A stretch of 64,000 nucleotides of DNA from Bradyrhizobium algeriense (GTDB lineage: Bacteria; Pseudomonadota; Alphaproteobacteria; Rhizobiales; Xanthobacteraceae), in assembly GCF_036924595.1 (NCBI RefSeq), contig NZ_JAZHRV010000001.1, forward strand, positions 5,580,001 through 5,644,000, written 5' to 3'. Below, piece after piece: positions 27,357 to 35,845 of the stretch. The notes under the pieces were generated by a model. That model was not told the origin of the DNA and did no database searches. It saw nothing but the letters and a program-made list of their open reading frames with translations. The first letter of the stretch is position 1. Every line of letters begins with the position of its first letter. Both the position numbers and the translations under genes were made by a program.

Positions 27357-28202
27357 ATGAGCCGGACGATCTGGGTAGGCGCCGTCGCATATGACCCGAA
27401 GGTGGTTGGTATCTGGGAGGGCATGCGACGCTACTTTCACGAGGAAGCGGGCCTCGCCGTTGAGGTGGTACTGTTTCAAAGTTACGAGGCGCAGGTCGCT
27501 GCCCTCCTGGCCTCGCCGAGCGAACGGCTGCCGCGCATCGACATCGGATGGAATACGAACCTCGCCTATATCCAGGCCGATGCCTGGAGCGACCATCGCT
27601 GCCGACCGATCGCGATGCGCGATACGGATGTGGGCTGGATGACCAAGATCGTTGCGGTAACCGGGGGGCCGGTCGCCACGCTTGCCGATCTTAAGAGCCG
27701 CACCCTCGCTCTCGGCAGCCGCGACAGCGGCCATGCGGCAATCCTCCCGGTTTATTTTCTGCACCGCGAGGGACTGGTTGAGGGGAGGGACTACCAAACG
27801 CTGCGCTTCAACACCGACCTTGGCAAGCACGGTGACACGGGTACAAGCGAGTCCGAAGTCGTTCGCGCGGTTCTCGACGGCCGTGCCGATGCCGGCGCAA
27901 TCGGCAGCCCATTCTGGAACGCGGTGCGTACCGAGCGTCTGGTGCCGCAAGGTGCGCTGACCGAGATCTGGACCTCGCAGCCCTATAACCACTGCATGTT
28001 CACTGCTCGGTCCGATCTGGACCCCGCGTTGGAGCAGCAGTTTGCCAAAGCATTATTTGGGATGAGCTACGATAACCCGGCCCATCGTCCTGTGCTCGAA
28101 GCGGAAGGGTTGCGCCAATGGATAGCACCGCAGCTTGATGCGTATGCGCAGTTACGGGAAGCGTCGACGCAGCAGGGTTTCCTAACGCGGCCTTTGGCCT
28201 AG
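27357..28202 (+). CDS. PhnD/SsuA-like binding-protein fold, no signal peptide
   Basis: The 281-residue protein resembles phosphonate/sulfonate-binding proteins: IWVGAVAYDPKVVGIWEGM, then VATLADLKSRTLALGSRDSGHAAILP and AVLDGRADAGAIGSPFWNAV. Unlike transport proteins it begins MSRTIWVGAVAYDP, with no hydrophobic leader, and GGAAGCGAG places the start at 27357. It should therefore be cytoplasmic. Binding-protein folds in the cytoplasm include enzymes such as MqnA and THI5-like proteins. Its ligand is unknown. The neighbouring ACAD-like and radical SAM genes suggest a small modification pathway. Confidence 0.72.
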   Translation: MSRTIWVGAVAYDPKVVGIWEGMRRYFHEEAGLAVEVVLFQSYEAQVAALLASPSERLPRIDIGWNTNLAYIQADAWSDHRCRPIAMRDTDVGWMTKIVAVTGGPVATLADLKSRTLALGSRDSGHAAILPVYFLHREGLVEGRDYQTLRFNTDLGKHGDTGTSESEVVRAVLDGRADAGAIGSPFWNAVRTERLVPQGALTEIWTSQPYNHCMFTARSDLDPALEQQFAKALFGMSYDNPAHRPVLEAEGLRQWIAPQLDAYAQLREASTQQGFLTRPLA

Positions 28203-28249
28203 CAGCCGAGGCCAAGCCCCGATCCGGCGTTGAGCGCGCCGCGCCTTTG

Positions 28250-29284
28250 TCAGGCGCAATTGAAAATCATCGCCAACCTGCGCTGATGCTCGGATTCGCG
28301 ATCGAAGGCGCGGCGCACGGCTGCGAACGATTCGGCGAGCGGAAAGATTTCACGGCTGACCAGCAGGTCGTCATCCTCGGCTCCAACCGGGTGCCAAAAC
28401 ACGCCCTCCGCCGTAATCGTTATCTCGGGAACCAGATCCGCCCTTGCCAAAGCGATGCCATGCGTGGCGGAGCCTCGCAGCGCAATCCGCCTGATCACCC
28501 GGTTCTCCTCGCTGATATCATGAGCGTCAAGGAAGCTGCGGAATTCATCGGCCTCCGCGTCAGTCGACACTGTAGCCGCCAAACGCACCCGGAATCCCTC
28601 AGCGCGGGCCCGTTCGATTCCCTTCCAGGCGCGTGCCCATGTCCCCTTCCCACGATGGCTGTCGTGGCGCTCCGGCGTGGGACTATCGAGGCTAATCTGG
28701 AAGGTTACGCGCTCGCGCGGCAGCGAGCGCAGCGTTGCGAGCCGACTTCCGGCAAACAGCATGCCGTTGGTGAGAACTGTCGTCGGCGCCGCCGCAGCGC
28801 ACGCGGCAAGGATCTCGCCAATATTCAGCAGCATGAATGGCTCGCCGCCGGTCACAAAGATTTCACCTACGCCGAGTTCCGCTGCCTCGGTAGCGATCTG
28901 TCGCACCCGCTCGATACCGAGAGCCCGCCGCGGGGCTTTGGGTGACGAGCGTACGCAACAATAGTCGCAGCTCAGGTTGCAGTCGAAGTTGGTATAAAGC
29001 CACAGACGAGAGCCGACACGCCGATCTTCTCCGACATTCTCGGGAGCCTCTCCGTACCGGAGCACCCAACGGGTGCGACCTTTTTCGACTGCTGTGTCGA
29101 CCAAACTGTTATGGGTGAAACGACACCATGCCTCGAGCTCGGGGCCGATGCTTGGATCGCCGCTGATCACGGCCACCAGATCGCCTTTACGGCTTCGGCG
29201 GAGCGCAGCTATCAAATCCGGCAAGAGGCCCGAGGCAAACGTCTTGGTGCCGGCGTCGAGCTCAACGTTTGCGTTCGCTCTCAT
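28250..29284 (-). CDS. TusA-like domain fused to a radical SAM domain
   Basis: The 344-residue protein begins MRANANVELDAG. Residues 1-75 look like a TusA/SirA fold (GDLVAVISGDPSIGPELEAWCRF), but the sulfur-carrier CPxP cysteine position reads GLLPDL, so the carrier cysteine is missing. Residues about 90-344 form a radical SAM domain with FDCNLSCDYCC (CxxxCxxC), FVTGGEPFML and FQISLDSPTPERHD. The fold and cluster are seen directly; the chemistry is unknown. It converges on the PhnD-like gene. The tRNA attachment copy begins 138 bases beyond its start. Confidence 0.78.
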   Translation of the reverse strand: MRANANVELDAGTKTFASGLLPDLIAALRRSRKGDLVAVISGDPSIGPELEAWCRFTHNSLVDTAVEKGRTRWVLRYGEAPENVGEDRRVGSRLWLYTNFDCNLSCDYCCVRSSPKAPRRALGIERVRQIATEAAELGVGEIFVTGGEPFMLLNIGEILAACAAAAPTTVLTNGMLFAGSRLATLRSLPRERVTFQISLDSPTPERHDSHRGKGTWARAWKGIERARAEGFRVRLAATVSTDAEADEFRSFLDAHDISEENRVIRRIALRGSATHGIALARADLVPEITITAEGVFWHPVGAEDDDLLVSREIFPLAESFAAVRRAFDRESEHQRRLAMIFNCA

Positions 29285-29322
29285 GAAGAAACCCATGGTC
29301 CTAGAGACGTTCCGCGCGGACC

Positions 29323-29346
29323 GCACCAGTTTCGCACCAGAAACGA
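29323..29346 (+). repeat. TGGTGCGAAAC-type short repeat, copy a
   Basis: The plus strand reads GCACCAGTTTCGCACCAGAA then ACGA. On the minus strand this is a partial tandem of the 11-mer TGGTGCGAAAC. Copies lie at 41792, 44928 and 61473 in the same orientation. A role as integrase arm-type site is a guess. Confidence 0.6.
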
Positions 29347-29422
29347 TCTGACCAAAACGCAATGAACAGGATCAATCTCCGCCGAAAATGCAGGAAAATC
29401 AACGATCGCGTGCGATATCTTC

Positions 29423-29470
29423 CCGCTCATAACGGTCTGGTTGCAGGTTCGAGTCCTGCCGGGCCCACCA
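29423..29470 (+). repeat. Attachment-site copy (tRNA 3' half), identical
   Basis: These 48 bases are identical to the 3' part of the tRNA at 18749-18824, from CCGCTCATAACGG through the encoded CCA. The D-arm and acceptor 5' strand are absent. With the tRNA it brackets a 10.6-kb segment, as att sites of an integrated element would. Confidence 0.92.
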
Positions 29471-29795
29471 CGCTTCGCCCTTCGGGCTACGCGTGGCGCA
29501 GCCACGCGGGGCCGAAGGGTGAAGCGTGGTGTCCGGTGTAGCTTGAGCAAAGCGAAAGCGAAGACGGACTGGAGCGGCGAAGGGCGGACCGCGCTGCGCT
29601 CCCAACTAAAATATCGAAAACAACCCCATGCAAAGTAGCAGGTGGTCGCGGGCATGGATGCCTAGAGCGAATCCTGCGAAAGCATTTTGACACGTCGGGC
29701 AAATCAGCAGCATGATTGCATCGTCGCGCAATTCGTTAAAGTCCATGGCCCCACCCACAGCAGGCTCTTCGGCGCGATTGCAGGCAAAACCTGTC
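29471..29795 (+). repeat. Direct repeat copy 2, downstream of the attachment copy
   Basis: This block follows the tRNA fragment just as 18825-19130 follows the tRNA, with about 85-90 percent identity by eye over the first 240 bases. It shows that the duplicated unit includes the tRNA's downstream flank, not only the crossover core. No gene is supported in 29285-29887. Confidence 0.85.
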
Positions 29796-29887
29796 CAAAC
29801 GTGCATGATCTCGATCAAGAACCGCTGATTTTGCCTGGTTTCCCGACAGAGCCCGCTGCCGGGCTTGATACATTGGTTGCGGGCAAG

Positions 29888-30377
29888 CTGTCACGTGCCT
29901 CTTGAGCGGCCTCTATCACCGTCTGGCGATCGGCGGCGCGCGACGAACAAGCGTCAGCCCACCGTGCCGCTGCCGGACCGTCTGCTGGTCCACATGCGGC
30001 GCTGGTACGACAAGAAGATCATCGCCAACCACTTCGTCGAGTGGCAGGGCGCTGGCGTCAAGTCGGTGAAGAACGGCTTCGCGCGGGCGGTGGAGGTGGC
30101 GAAGCTCGACCTCTCGGACGGAAACGTCACTCCCCACACGCTACGCCATACGGCAGCAACCTGGCTCATGCAGCTGGGCACTGACCCATGGGAAGCGGCT
30201 GGTTATCTCGGCATGTCGGTGAAGGTTCTAATCGACACCTAGGGTCATCACCATCCCGATTACATGAAGGAAGCGTCCGGGGCGATCACTCGCAAGAGGG
30301 AGACGACCAAGCGCGTGGTTGGCACCACCCAGACTACCAAGCCAGCTGTCCGCACTCGCAGCATTCGAGCAATCTAG
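29888..30377 (+). pseudogene. Tyrosine recombinase (integrase) fragment, broken
   Basis: The frame carries [20 protein letters not shown] and the catalytic box [15 protein letters not shown] of tyrosine recombinases, then LIDT, a TAG stop at 30240-30242, and GHHHPDYM. In intact relatives the residue at the stop is part of the Y-GHHHPDYM segment, so the stop is a nonsense mutation in an otherwise readable C-terminus, which ends at 30375-30377. The N-terminal half is absent and the upstream part looks frameshifted. This is the only integrase trace in the island region, lying just inside the second tRNA copy. Confidence 0.85.
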
Positions 30378-30524
30378 GCCATGAAACTATAAATCTGCCG
30401 GGCGGACGGCTTGCCAAAGTCCGCTATGCCCGGATAGCGACCAAATTCCGCAGCGCAGCGAAATGACGCGATGTGCCAGGAGCGGAAATGGCGTCTTCAT
30501 AGAGCCCCGCGAACGTTAATTGCA

Positions 30525-31430
30525 TCAGTGCTTGGCCAGAAATGTGAGTACAGCCCGGTCATAAGCGTCAGGGCTTTCGGAGGGTACGGTATGTGAGCTT
30601 CCGGCAATGACGATCCTCTCGTGGGCTGTCAAGCACACTTCTAGCTGGTCTGTAATCCGGTGAAAGAACTTGGGACTTCGCTCGCCATTGGACAGAAGCG
30701 TAGGGGCGTTGATCGCCTTGGCCATTTTGCACGTGAAAATCGGCCTCGGGCGTTTTGTCGTGGCATCGGCTTGGTACGACGCCACGTTGTCCAAATTCAT
30801 CATCTTGTCGGCATCGGAGCGGCGCTCATAAGCGCCCTGTCCACCGACGGCGTTTACGAATAGCGGTATGCCGGCTTTCGCGTCGCCAGCCTTGAGTGCC
30901 TGCCTTGCTGGCGCAAGACCATTGGCCCACGCTTTCAACATATCAGCGACGTCGGGAACGCCGACCAAAATGCCAGTGGCCGGCGGTTCATTGAGTGCTA
31001 GGCTGACGACCATCTCTGGATGCGAGGCAGCAAAAAACAGCGCGGCATGCGCGCCCGAGGAATGCGCAACAACCCGAACTTTCGATAAGCCTAGAGCCCG
31101 CACGAACGCAGCAAGGTCTTCACCGTGCGCATCAGCAGCCCCATCCGGCATACCGTCCGGACTTACATCGTTCGGATAATTGTTGCGGCGGCTGTATGCT
31201 ATTGCGCGATAACGACCAGCGAACTTTGGCAGATGTCCGGCCCACATTCGGTAGTCTTGAAGGCCACCGTGAACAAATATTAGCGGCTCGCCTTGGCCGA
31301 CTTCAACATAAGAAAACTCAGTGCCGTTGGCGGAAATGCGTCTGACTTCATCGGCCATAGCTATGACGGTCAAGGCTGCGCTAATGATTAAAGCTACTAC
31401 CGTTGCCCGCGCAAAATCGCGACGCGTCAT
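30525..31430 (-). CDS. Tat-exported alpha/beta hydrolase
   Basis: The 301-residue protein starts MTRRDFARATVVALIISAAL, a twin-arginine leader. The hydrolase core has oxyanion-hole HGGLQDYRMW, nucleophile motif VAHSSGAHA and catalytic histidine GSSHTVPSES. The fold is that of haloalkane-dehalogenase/lactonase-like serine hydrolases, with substrate unknown. It lies 80 bases after a Bug-type binding-protein gene on the same strand, so it may hydrolyse a periplasmic compound taken up with that protein. A divergent LysR gene is the likely regulator. Confidence 0.8.
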   Translation of the reverse strand: MTRRDFARATVVALIISAALTVIAMADEVRRISANGTEFSYVEVGQGEPLIFVHGGLQDYRMWAGHLPKFAGRYRAIAYSRRNNYPNDVSPDGMPDGAADAHGEDLAAFVRALGLSKVRVVAHSSGAHAALFFAASHPEMVVSLALNEPPATGILVGVPDVADMLKAWANGLAPARQALKAGDAKAGIPLFVNAVGGQGAYERRSDADKMMNLDNVASYQADATTKRPRPIFTCKMAKAINAPTLLSNGERSPKFFHRITDQLEVCLTAHERIVIAGSSHTVPSESPDAYDRAVLTFLAKH

Positions 31431-31510
31431 GCCGGACGTTCCGACATTTCGCGATTGCTTTGGGCCGCAAGGTCGAGACGCTTGAGAACGGGCGGTCCGC
31501 CAATGGCAAA

Positions 31511-32497
31511 TCATTCGGGCTGAAGACCGATCCGGTTGATAACCTTGTGCCATCGCTCGGCTTCCTCCTCGACAAAGCTGCTCGCCTCGGCAGGCGCCGT
31601 TTCGACAAGCGTCAGTGAAAGAGCCTTCAGGCGGTCGGCGACCATGGGCGACTTCATGGCGGAGACAACATCGGCCGATATCTGTTCCACGATCGGGCGT
31701 GGCGTCGCACGCGGCGCTGCGATCGCGAACCAGGTCAGGGATGTGAAACCGGGTATCTGCCTGGAGATCGGCGATACATCGGTGAGACCCTTGATCGGGT
31801 TGGCATCCGCCACCGCGATCGCCTTAAGCTGACCGCTCTGAATCAGCTGCTTGGCATCAGATAGGTTGACGAACATGAGGTCGACCTGGCCCCCAACGAG
31901 ATCGGTCAGCGCCTGAGGATAGCCCCTGGCATAGGGAACATGAACCAGATCGATCCCGGTTTCGAGTTTAAGCCATTCCATGGTCAGATGCGGCGTGCCG
32001 CCCCGGCCGGTTGATGCATAGTTGAGCTTACCCGGTGACGCCTTAGCGAGCGCAATCAATTCCGGCAGGTTCGAAGCCTTGAGCTTCGGATTGGCAACCA
32101 GCACATTGGGAGACCTGGCTAGAACGGTCGCAACGGCAAAGTCGGACGGCTTGAAAGTCAGCGACCTGAACAAGAACTGGTTGACCGCAAGCGGCGGCGG
32201 AGGACTTGCAAGCAGCGTATAGCCATCCGCCCTCGATTGTCCGACATAGGCCGCACCGACATTGCCGGAGGCGCCAACACGATTTTCTACGATAACGGCC
32301 TGCCGCCACTTCGCCTGCAACTGTTCGGCGATCAGGCGCGTAAGCGAATCCAGTACGCCGCCAGCAGCAAACGGAACGACGATGTAAACCGGTTGGGCCG
32401 GAAATGCCTGAGCCGACACAGCGCATGGGTTCGCGGAAAGCGCAACGGCGAGCAAGGAGAGCAGGACAAGAAAATATCGGTGTCTGCGCTGCAACAT
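31511..32497 (-). CDS. Bug-family (tripartite tricarboxylate transport) binding protein
   Basis: The 328-residue protein has a signal peptide (residues 1-29, ending VSAQ) and the Bug pattern: PVYIVVPFAAGGVLDSLTRLIAEQL, NRVGASGNVGAAYV and STGRGGTPHLTMEWL. Bug proteins bind carboxylates and related solutes in the periplasm. No TctA/TctB membrane subunits are nearby, so it is an orphan, as is common for this family. It is divergent from the LysR gene across about 100 bases, which should contain the control region. Confidence 0.88.
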   Translation of the reverse strand: MLQRRHRYFLVLLSLLAVALSANPCAVSAQAFPAQPVYIVVPFAAGGVLDSLTRLIAEQLQAKWRQAVIVENRVGASGNVGAAYVGQSRADGYTLLASPPPPLAVNQFLFRSLTFKPSDFAVATVLARSPNVLVANPKLKASNLPELIALAKASPGKLNYASTGRGGTPHLTMEWLKLETGIDLVHVPYARGYPQALTDLVGGQVDLMFVNLSDAKQLIQSGQLKAIAVADANPIKGLTDVSPISRQIPGFTSLTWFAIAAPRATPRPIVEQISADVVSAMKSPMVADRLKALSLTLVETAPAEASSFVEEEAERWHKVINRIGLQPE

Positions 32498-32617
32498 AGA
32501 TCGACGGCCTCAAATTCAATTACATTGGCATAGTGCGCCGCTGTCCTATAAAAAAACCAATAGAAATAGCGGAACCTCCTATCAGAAAAAGGCATAGCGG
32601 TGGTCTCGGTCAATTTC

Positions 32618-33538
32618 ATGAGCCGGCGCCTCAAACTGAGGGATTTGCACATGCTCGAGGCCGTATCGGCCGCTGGCAGCATGGCCCGCGCTGCGGAGCA
32701 GCTGGCAATCTCTCAACCAACCATTTCGAAGGCGATCGCGGATCTCGAGCGTGATCTCGGCGTGGCATTGTTCGACCGCAGTTCGCGCGGCGCCGAGCTG
32801 ACGCCGAGCGGATATATTTTGCTGCGGCGCGGCCGCGCGATGCTCGATGAACTGCAACAGGGCTTGCAGGAGATCGAGAACCTTTCCGATCCGACCGTCG
32901 GCGAGGTCCGCGTCGGTGCTGTCGATGCTTGGTCGGCGTATATTTCTATAGTCGTGGAGCGAACATCACGCCGTTATCCGAAGATTATCTACAAAGTCGT
33001 GTTCGGCGACAGCGACACGCTTTTCACGGCGCTACGTAACCGGACAGTTGACGTGGTAATTTCGCGCGCCGTGCTTGCGCGATCCCAACCGGACCTCGAC
33101 ACGGAGGTCCTTTTCCACGATCGGGTCACAGTGGTAACCTCGGCTGCACACCCGCTGGCCCGCCGGCGAAACATAGCCCTTCGTGATTTGCTGGACGAAC
33201 GCTGGGTGATCGGCCCCCCTGACTCATTCCTCTACCAACTGATGCTGGAGGCCTTTCAGGCCAAAGGGCTGCCGATGCCCAAAGCGATGGTAACTACTCT
33301 TTCGATCCAGTTGCGACTGGACCTGCTGCAGAGCGGGTATTTCGTGACCGTCGATACCAGCGCCATGATGGACCACCCCGGCCGGAAGGGTCGCATCAAG
33401 GCGTTGCCGGTCGACCTCGGGGATATCGCAGGACCAATGGCTGCGGTGACGCTGAAAGGCAGGCAGCCGTCCGGGGCCCTAAAACTGGTCCTGAATGAAG
33501 CAAGAGCAATCGGAAGATCGATTTCCGTAGGGAAATAA
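32618..33538 (+). CDS. LysR-family transcriptional regulator
   Basis: The 306-residue protein has an N-terminal winged helix-turn-helix (LHMLEAVSAAGSMARAAEQLAISQPTISKAIADLE, residues about 8-45) and a substrate-binding domain from about residue 90. The start MSRRLKLRD at 32618 fits the family; a GTG at 32600 would add six residues. It faces away from the Bug/hydrolase pair and probably controls it in response to their substrate. Confidence 0.88.
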   Translation: MSRRLKLRDLHMLEAVSAAGSMARAAEQLAISQPTISKAIADLERDLGVALFDRSSRGAELTPSGYILLRRGRAMLDELQQGLQEIENLSDPTVGEVRVGAVDAWSAYISIVVERTSRRYPKIIYKVVFGDSDTLFTALRNRTVDVVISRAVLARSQPDLDTEVLFHDRVTVVTSAAHPLARRRNIALRDLLDERWVIGPPDSFLYQLMLEAFQAKGLPMPKAMVTTLSIQLRLDLLQSGYFVTVDTSAMMDHPGRKGRIKALPVDLGDIAGPMAAVTLKGRQPSGALKLVLNEARAIGRSISVGK

Positions 33539-33665
33539 GCTACCCACAAAAAACACCGCAGTTCAGCCGACTGGCGTACTACCTCATCAAAAATCAATTG
33601 TGCTTCGTTCTTTTGGGGTCACAACTATGTCCATTAGTCGTCAGAATCCTGGACTCATCGATCGA

Positions 33666-34169
33666 TCATGCAATATAGGCGACGACAACATAGGCCTCGC
33701 CGTCATGTGTGAATTCGGCAGCTTGCCGCATTCCAAGCTTTGCATGCGCCGAAAGCGACGCGGCATTGTCGCGTCGGACAAACGCGATGCCTTCTCGACC
33801 CCTCAATCGCTTCCGTAATGCCTGAAACATTGCAGAAATTAGTCTGCGGTTTCGTTCATCCTCGGCGATGCATACCGGACCATGATTGTAAGGATTGCTC
33901 GACCCCGGATAAGCTCGGAGCTTCGCCTGGATAATTGGCATGTTCGCTGCCGCTGACAATGGACTTGAGACGAGATACCCGACGATACGCCCTTCCCGCC
34001 GGGCGACGATGATTGGCATCTCGGAAAGCACGCGTTCGAACCAGTCGCTGGAAAATTCGATGGAAAGTGCCCCGCCATTGCTGCGCAGATTGAGGCTCTG
34101 AAGGGCTACGATTCCGGGAATATCATCAGTCGTGGCGAGGGCAATTTCGCAATCCGAAACAGTCATCAT
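33666..34169 (-). CDS. GNAT-family N-acetyltransferase
   Basis: The 167-residue protein has the GNAT order. IVARREGRIVGYLVSSPL corresponds to motifs C/D, an acetyl-CoA loop region is seen around AEDERNRRLISAMFQAL (the usual QxxGxG is weak), and AFVRRDNAASLSAHAKLGMR is motif B. It is a cytoplasmic acetyltransferase of unknown substrate. It is the last gene before the third tRNA copy. The sequence from 34170 to 34585 has no gene I can support and contains a degenerate dispersed repeat. Confidence 0.7.
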   Translation of the reverse strand: MMTVSDCEIALATTDDIPGIVALQSLNLRSNGGALSIEFSSDWFERVLSEMPIIVARREGRIVGYLVSSPLSAAANMPIIQAKLRAYPGSSNPYNHGPVCIAEDERNRRLISAMFQALRKRLRGREGIAFVRRDNAASLSAHAKLGMRQAAEFTHDGEAYVVVAYIA

Positions 34170-34585
34170 GGTGTCCTTCGGCGACTTACCGCCGACCGAT
34201 ATGCCGCAACAAGCGCCGTTGCGAACAAGCGCACTGATCAGTGAGCATATCAGCCCGCAAGTCCGCAGCCAGGGGGCAGTCCAGTTTAGGATAAAAATCG
34301 ACTTTTCGGGGGTGTCGGCTTTGGGTCAATCGCGACCGGGTCGCGGCAATAGCAAGTCCAGCCATGTCCGCTATGCCGCCGAAGGCGGAAGTAGATTCAG
34401 AGCATTGGCGGTAACGCATAGGCATGGCGGGTTGATCTCATATGACGGAATCAGCTGTTCTCCTTTGTTCTTCGGGTCCTGTCGGGGTCCCGGTTGGGTC
34501 CCGCATGAACGTGAACGAACGCAGAAGATCGCAAATTGTCGACGTAAAAAACCCCGAGAAACCAAGGGCGTTCTGCTGATCCCGA

Positions 34586-34633
34586 CCGCTCATAACGGTC
34601 TGGTTGCAGGTTCGAGTCCTGCCGGGCCCACCA
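34586..34633 (+). repeat. Attachment-site copy (tRNA 3' half), identical
   Basis: The 48 bases from CCGCTCATAACGG to CCACCA are identical to the tRNA's 3' part and to 29423-29470. They end a 5.2-kb segment that starts at 29423. The following bases AGCCTTCGCTCGCG are the start of a downstream hairpin interrupted by the inverted-repeat element. Confidence 0.92.
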
Positions 34634-34646
34634 GCCTTCGCTCGCG

Positions 34647-34719
34647 TATGCGGACACTTTGAAAACGACTCGATTTCCGCTTTAAGAACGACTCGATTTC
34701 GTTTTGAAAACGACTCGAT
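34647..34719 (+). repeat. Left terminal array of AAAACGACTCGAT repeats
   Basis: The core AAAACGACTCGAT occurs at 34662-34674, as AGAACGACTCGAT at 34685-34697 and again at 34707-34719, spaced 22-23 bases (about two helical turns). The first lies within the terminal inverted repeat. Such spacing is typical of transposase binding sites. The rest of 34720-35046 holds no supported gene. Confidence 0.85.
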
Positions 34720-35046
34720 CTCAGATCTCCCTGAAGCGCCTGTCAAATTTCTCCTCGATTTTTTCGCCGAATTTGCGACCCGAAAAAAGTGAGGGGGGTC
34801 TTTTCTCGTCGAGGGCTGTCCGCTGCATCTCCAAGGAAGATGGGTGCCGCCGATTGACCGGACGCCCCTTTTCTTCCCAACTGACAAGAGCGGGTGGGCG
34901 CGCGGGAATCATCGTGCGGACTGGTATCGCAACCGATAGTTCAACAAGCGTATTTTTCCGCGATCTTGTCGCCAATCGAAAGCTCTTCAGCCTCCATGAT
35001 TTTCAATCCGGTGTCGGTTATTTTGGCAACATCGGTCACGCGCGAT

Positions 35047-35730
35047 TCAAATTTTCTCTTTTGACCTTGGGGCAGGCAAATATCCGCCCACATGGTCGTT
35101 GCCACCGTGCGCGGCGATGAACATGGCGACGGCCGACCGGCAATAGGATTCGATTTCGTTGTCGTCCTCTGCTCTCGCCTGATCGAAGCGTGCGATAATC
35201 AGGAGATCGGATCCTTTGAAAAGCGCGGCAAACAAGCGGGCGGACCGGAGAGGATCGGGCACGTTCAGAAGCGCCTTCGCGTGCAACTGACGCAACAGGG
35301 CCTCGATTTGGGCGATGACATGGGCGGGGCCGGCTTCGTAATGGAGCTTGCTTAACGAGTTTTGATTCGTCTTGTCGGCCATTACCATGGCTTCGACACT
35401 GCGGACGTCTGATCTCAACAGCGTGCGAAGCAGTGATGATCCCACCGCCATGAGCTGATCTTCGACCGAACCGTCGACGCCTTCAAGAAGGGCCTGTGGT
35501 GCAAACAACTGATGGCAGCCGGCCGCGATGGCCGCGCTGAACAGCGCCTCCTTGTTCTCGAAGTGCCGATAGATGCTGAGCTTGGATATCTTCGCCCGCT
35601 GGGCGACTTTGTCCAATGTCGTCGCTTGAAAACCCAATTCCACAAAGAGTTCGCGCGCGGCGTCGACGATCGTTTGGCCAAGCGCCTCGTTGGCGGGCCG
35701 GCCGCGCCGACTCTGTCTGTTTTCGGTCAC
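35047..35730 (-). CDS. TetR-family transcriptional regulator
   Basis: The 227-residue protein starts at a GTG at 35730 (VTENRQSRRGRP). The N-terminal helix-turn-helix is at about 15-60 (IVDAARELFVELGFQATTLDKVAQRAKISKLSIYRHFENKEALF), followed by a helical ligand domain with the C-terminal AefR-like pattern. It is divergent from the flavoprotein gene, with 115 bases between starts, so it most likely represses that operon. It lies inside the inverted-repeat element. Confidence 0.85.
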   Translation of the reverse strand: MTENRQSRRGRPANEALGQTIVDAARELFVELGFQATTLDKVAQRAKISKLSIYRHFENKEALFSAAIAAGCHQLFAPQALLEGVDGSVEDQLMAVGSSLLRTLLRSDVRSVEAMVMADKTNQNSLSKLHYEAGPAHVIAQIEALLRQLHAKALLNVPDPLRSARLFAALFKGSDLLIIARFDQARAEDDNEIESYCRSAVAMFIAAHGGNDHVGGYLPAPRSKEKI

Positions 35731-35744
35731 GAAAATTCCAGTAC

Positions 35745-35774
35745 TTGACAGTATTCTAATTCTTGAATTACGAT
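35745..35774 (+). promoter_or_regulatory. Candidate sigma-70 promoter for the flavoprotein operon
   Basis: TTGACA at 35745-35750 and TACGAT at 35769-35774 are separated by 18 bases. The stretch between is AT-rich and contains AATTCTTGAATT, a palindrome that could bind the divergent TetR protein. Confidence 0.5.
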
Positions 35775-35845
35775 ACCATGCAGTGTCTGAAATGTGCAAG
35801 CCAATGGGTAGGTTTCGACCTGTCCTCCAAACGGAGCCCATCATC

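Noticed and set aside
29423..29470. tRNA gene copies at 29423 and 34586
   Set aside because: Only the 3' half is present; the D-arm and the 5' acceptor strand are missing, so they are attachment scars.
34132..34662. 176-residue + strand frame ending in the tRNA fragment
   Set aside because: It crosses the divergent GNAT start and the attachment copy, and its C-terminus is the translated tRNA 3' end seen at each copy.
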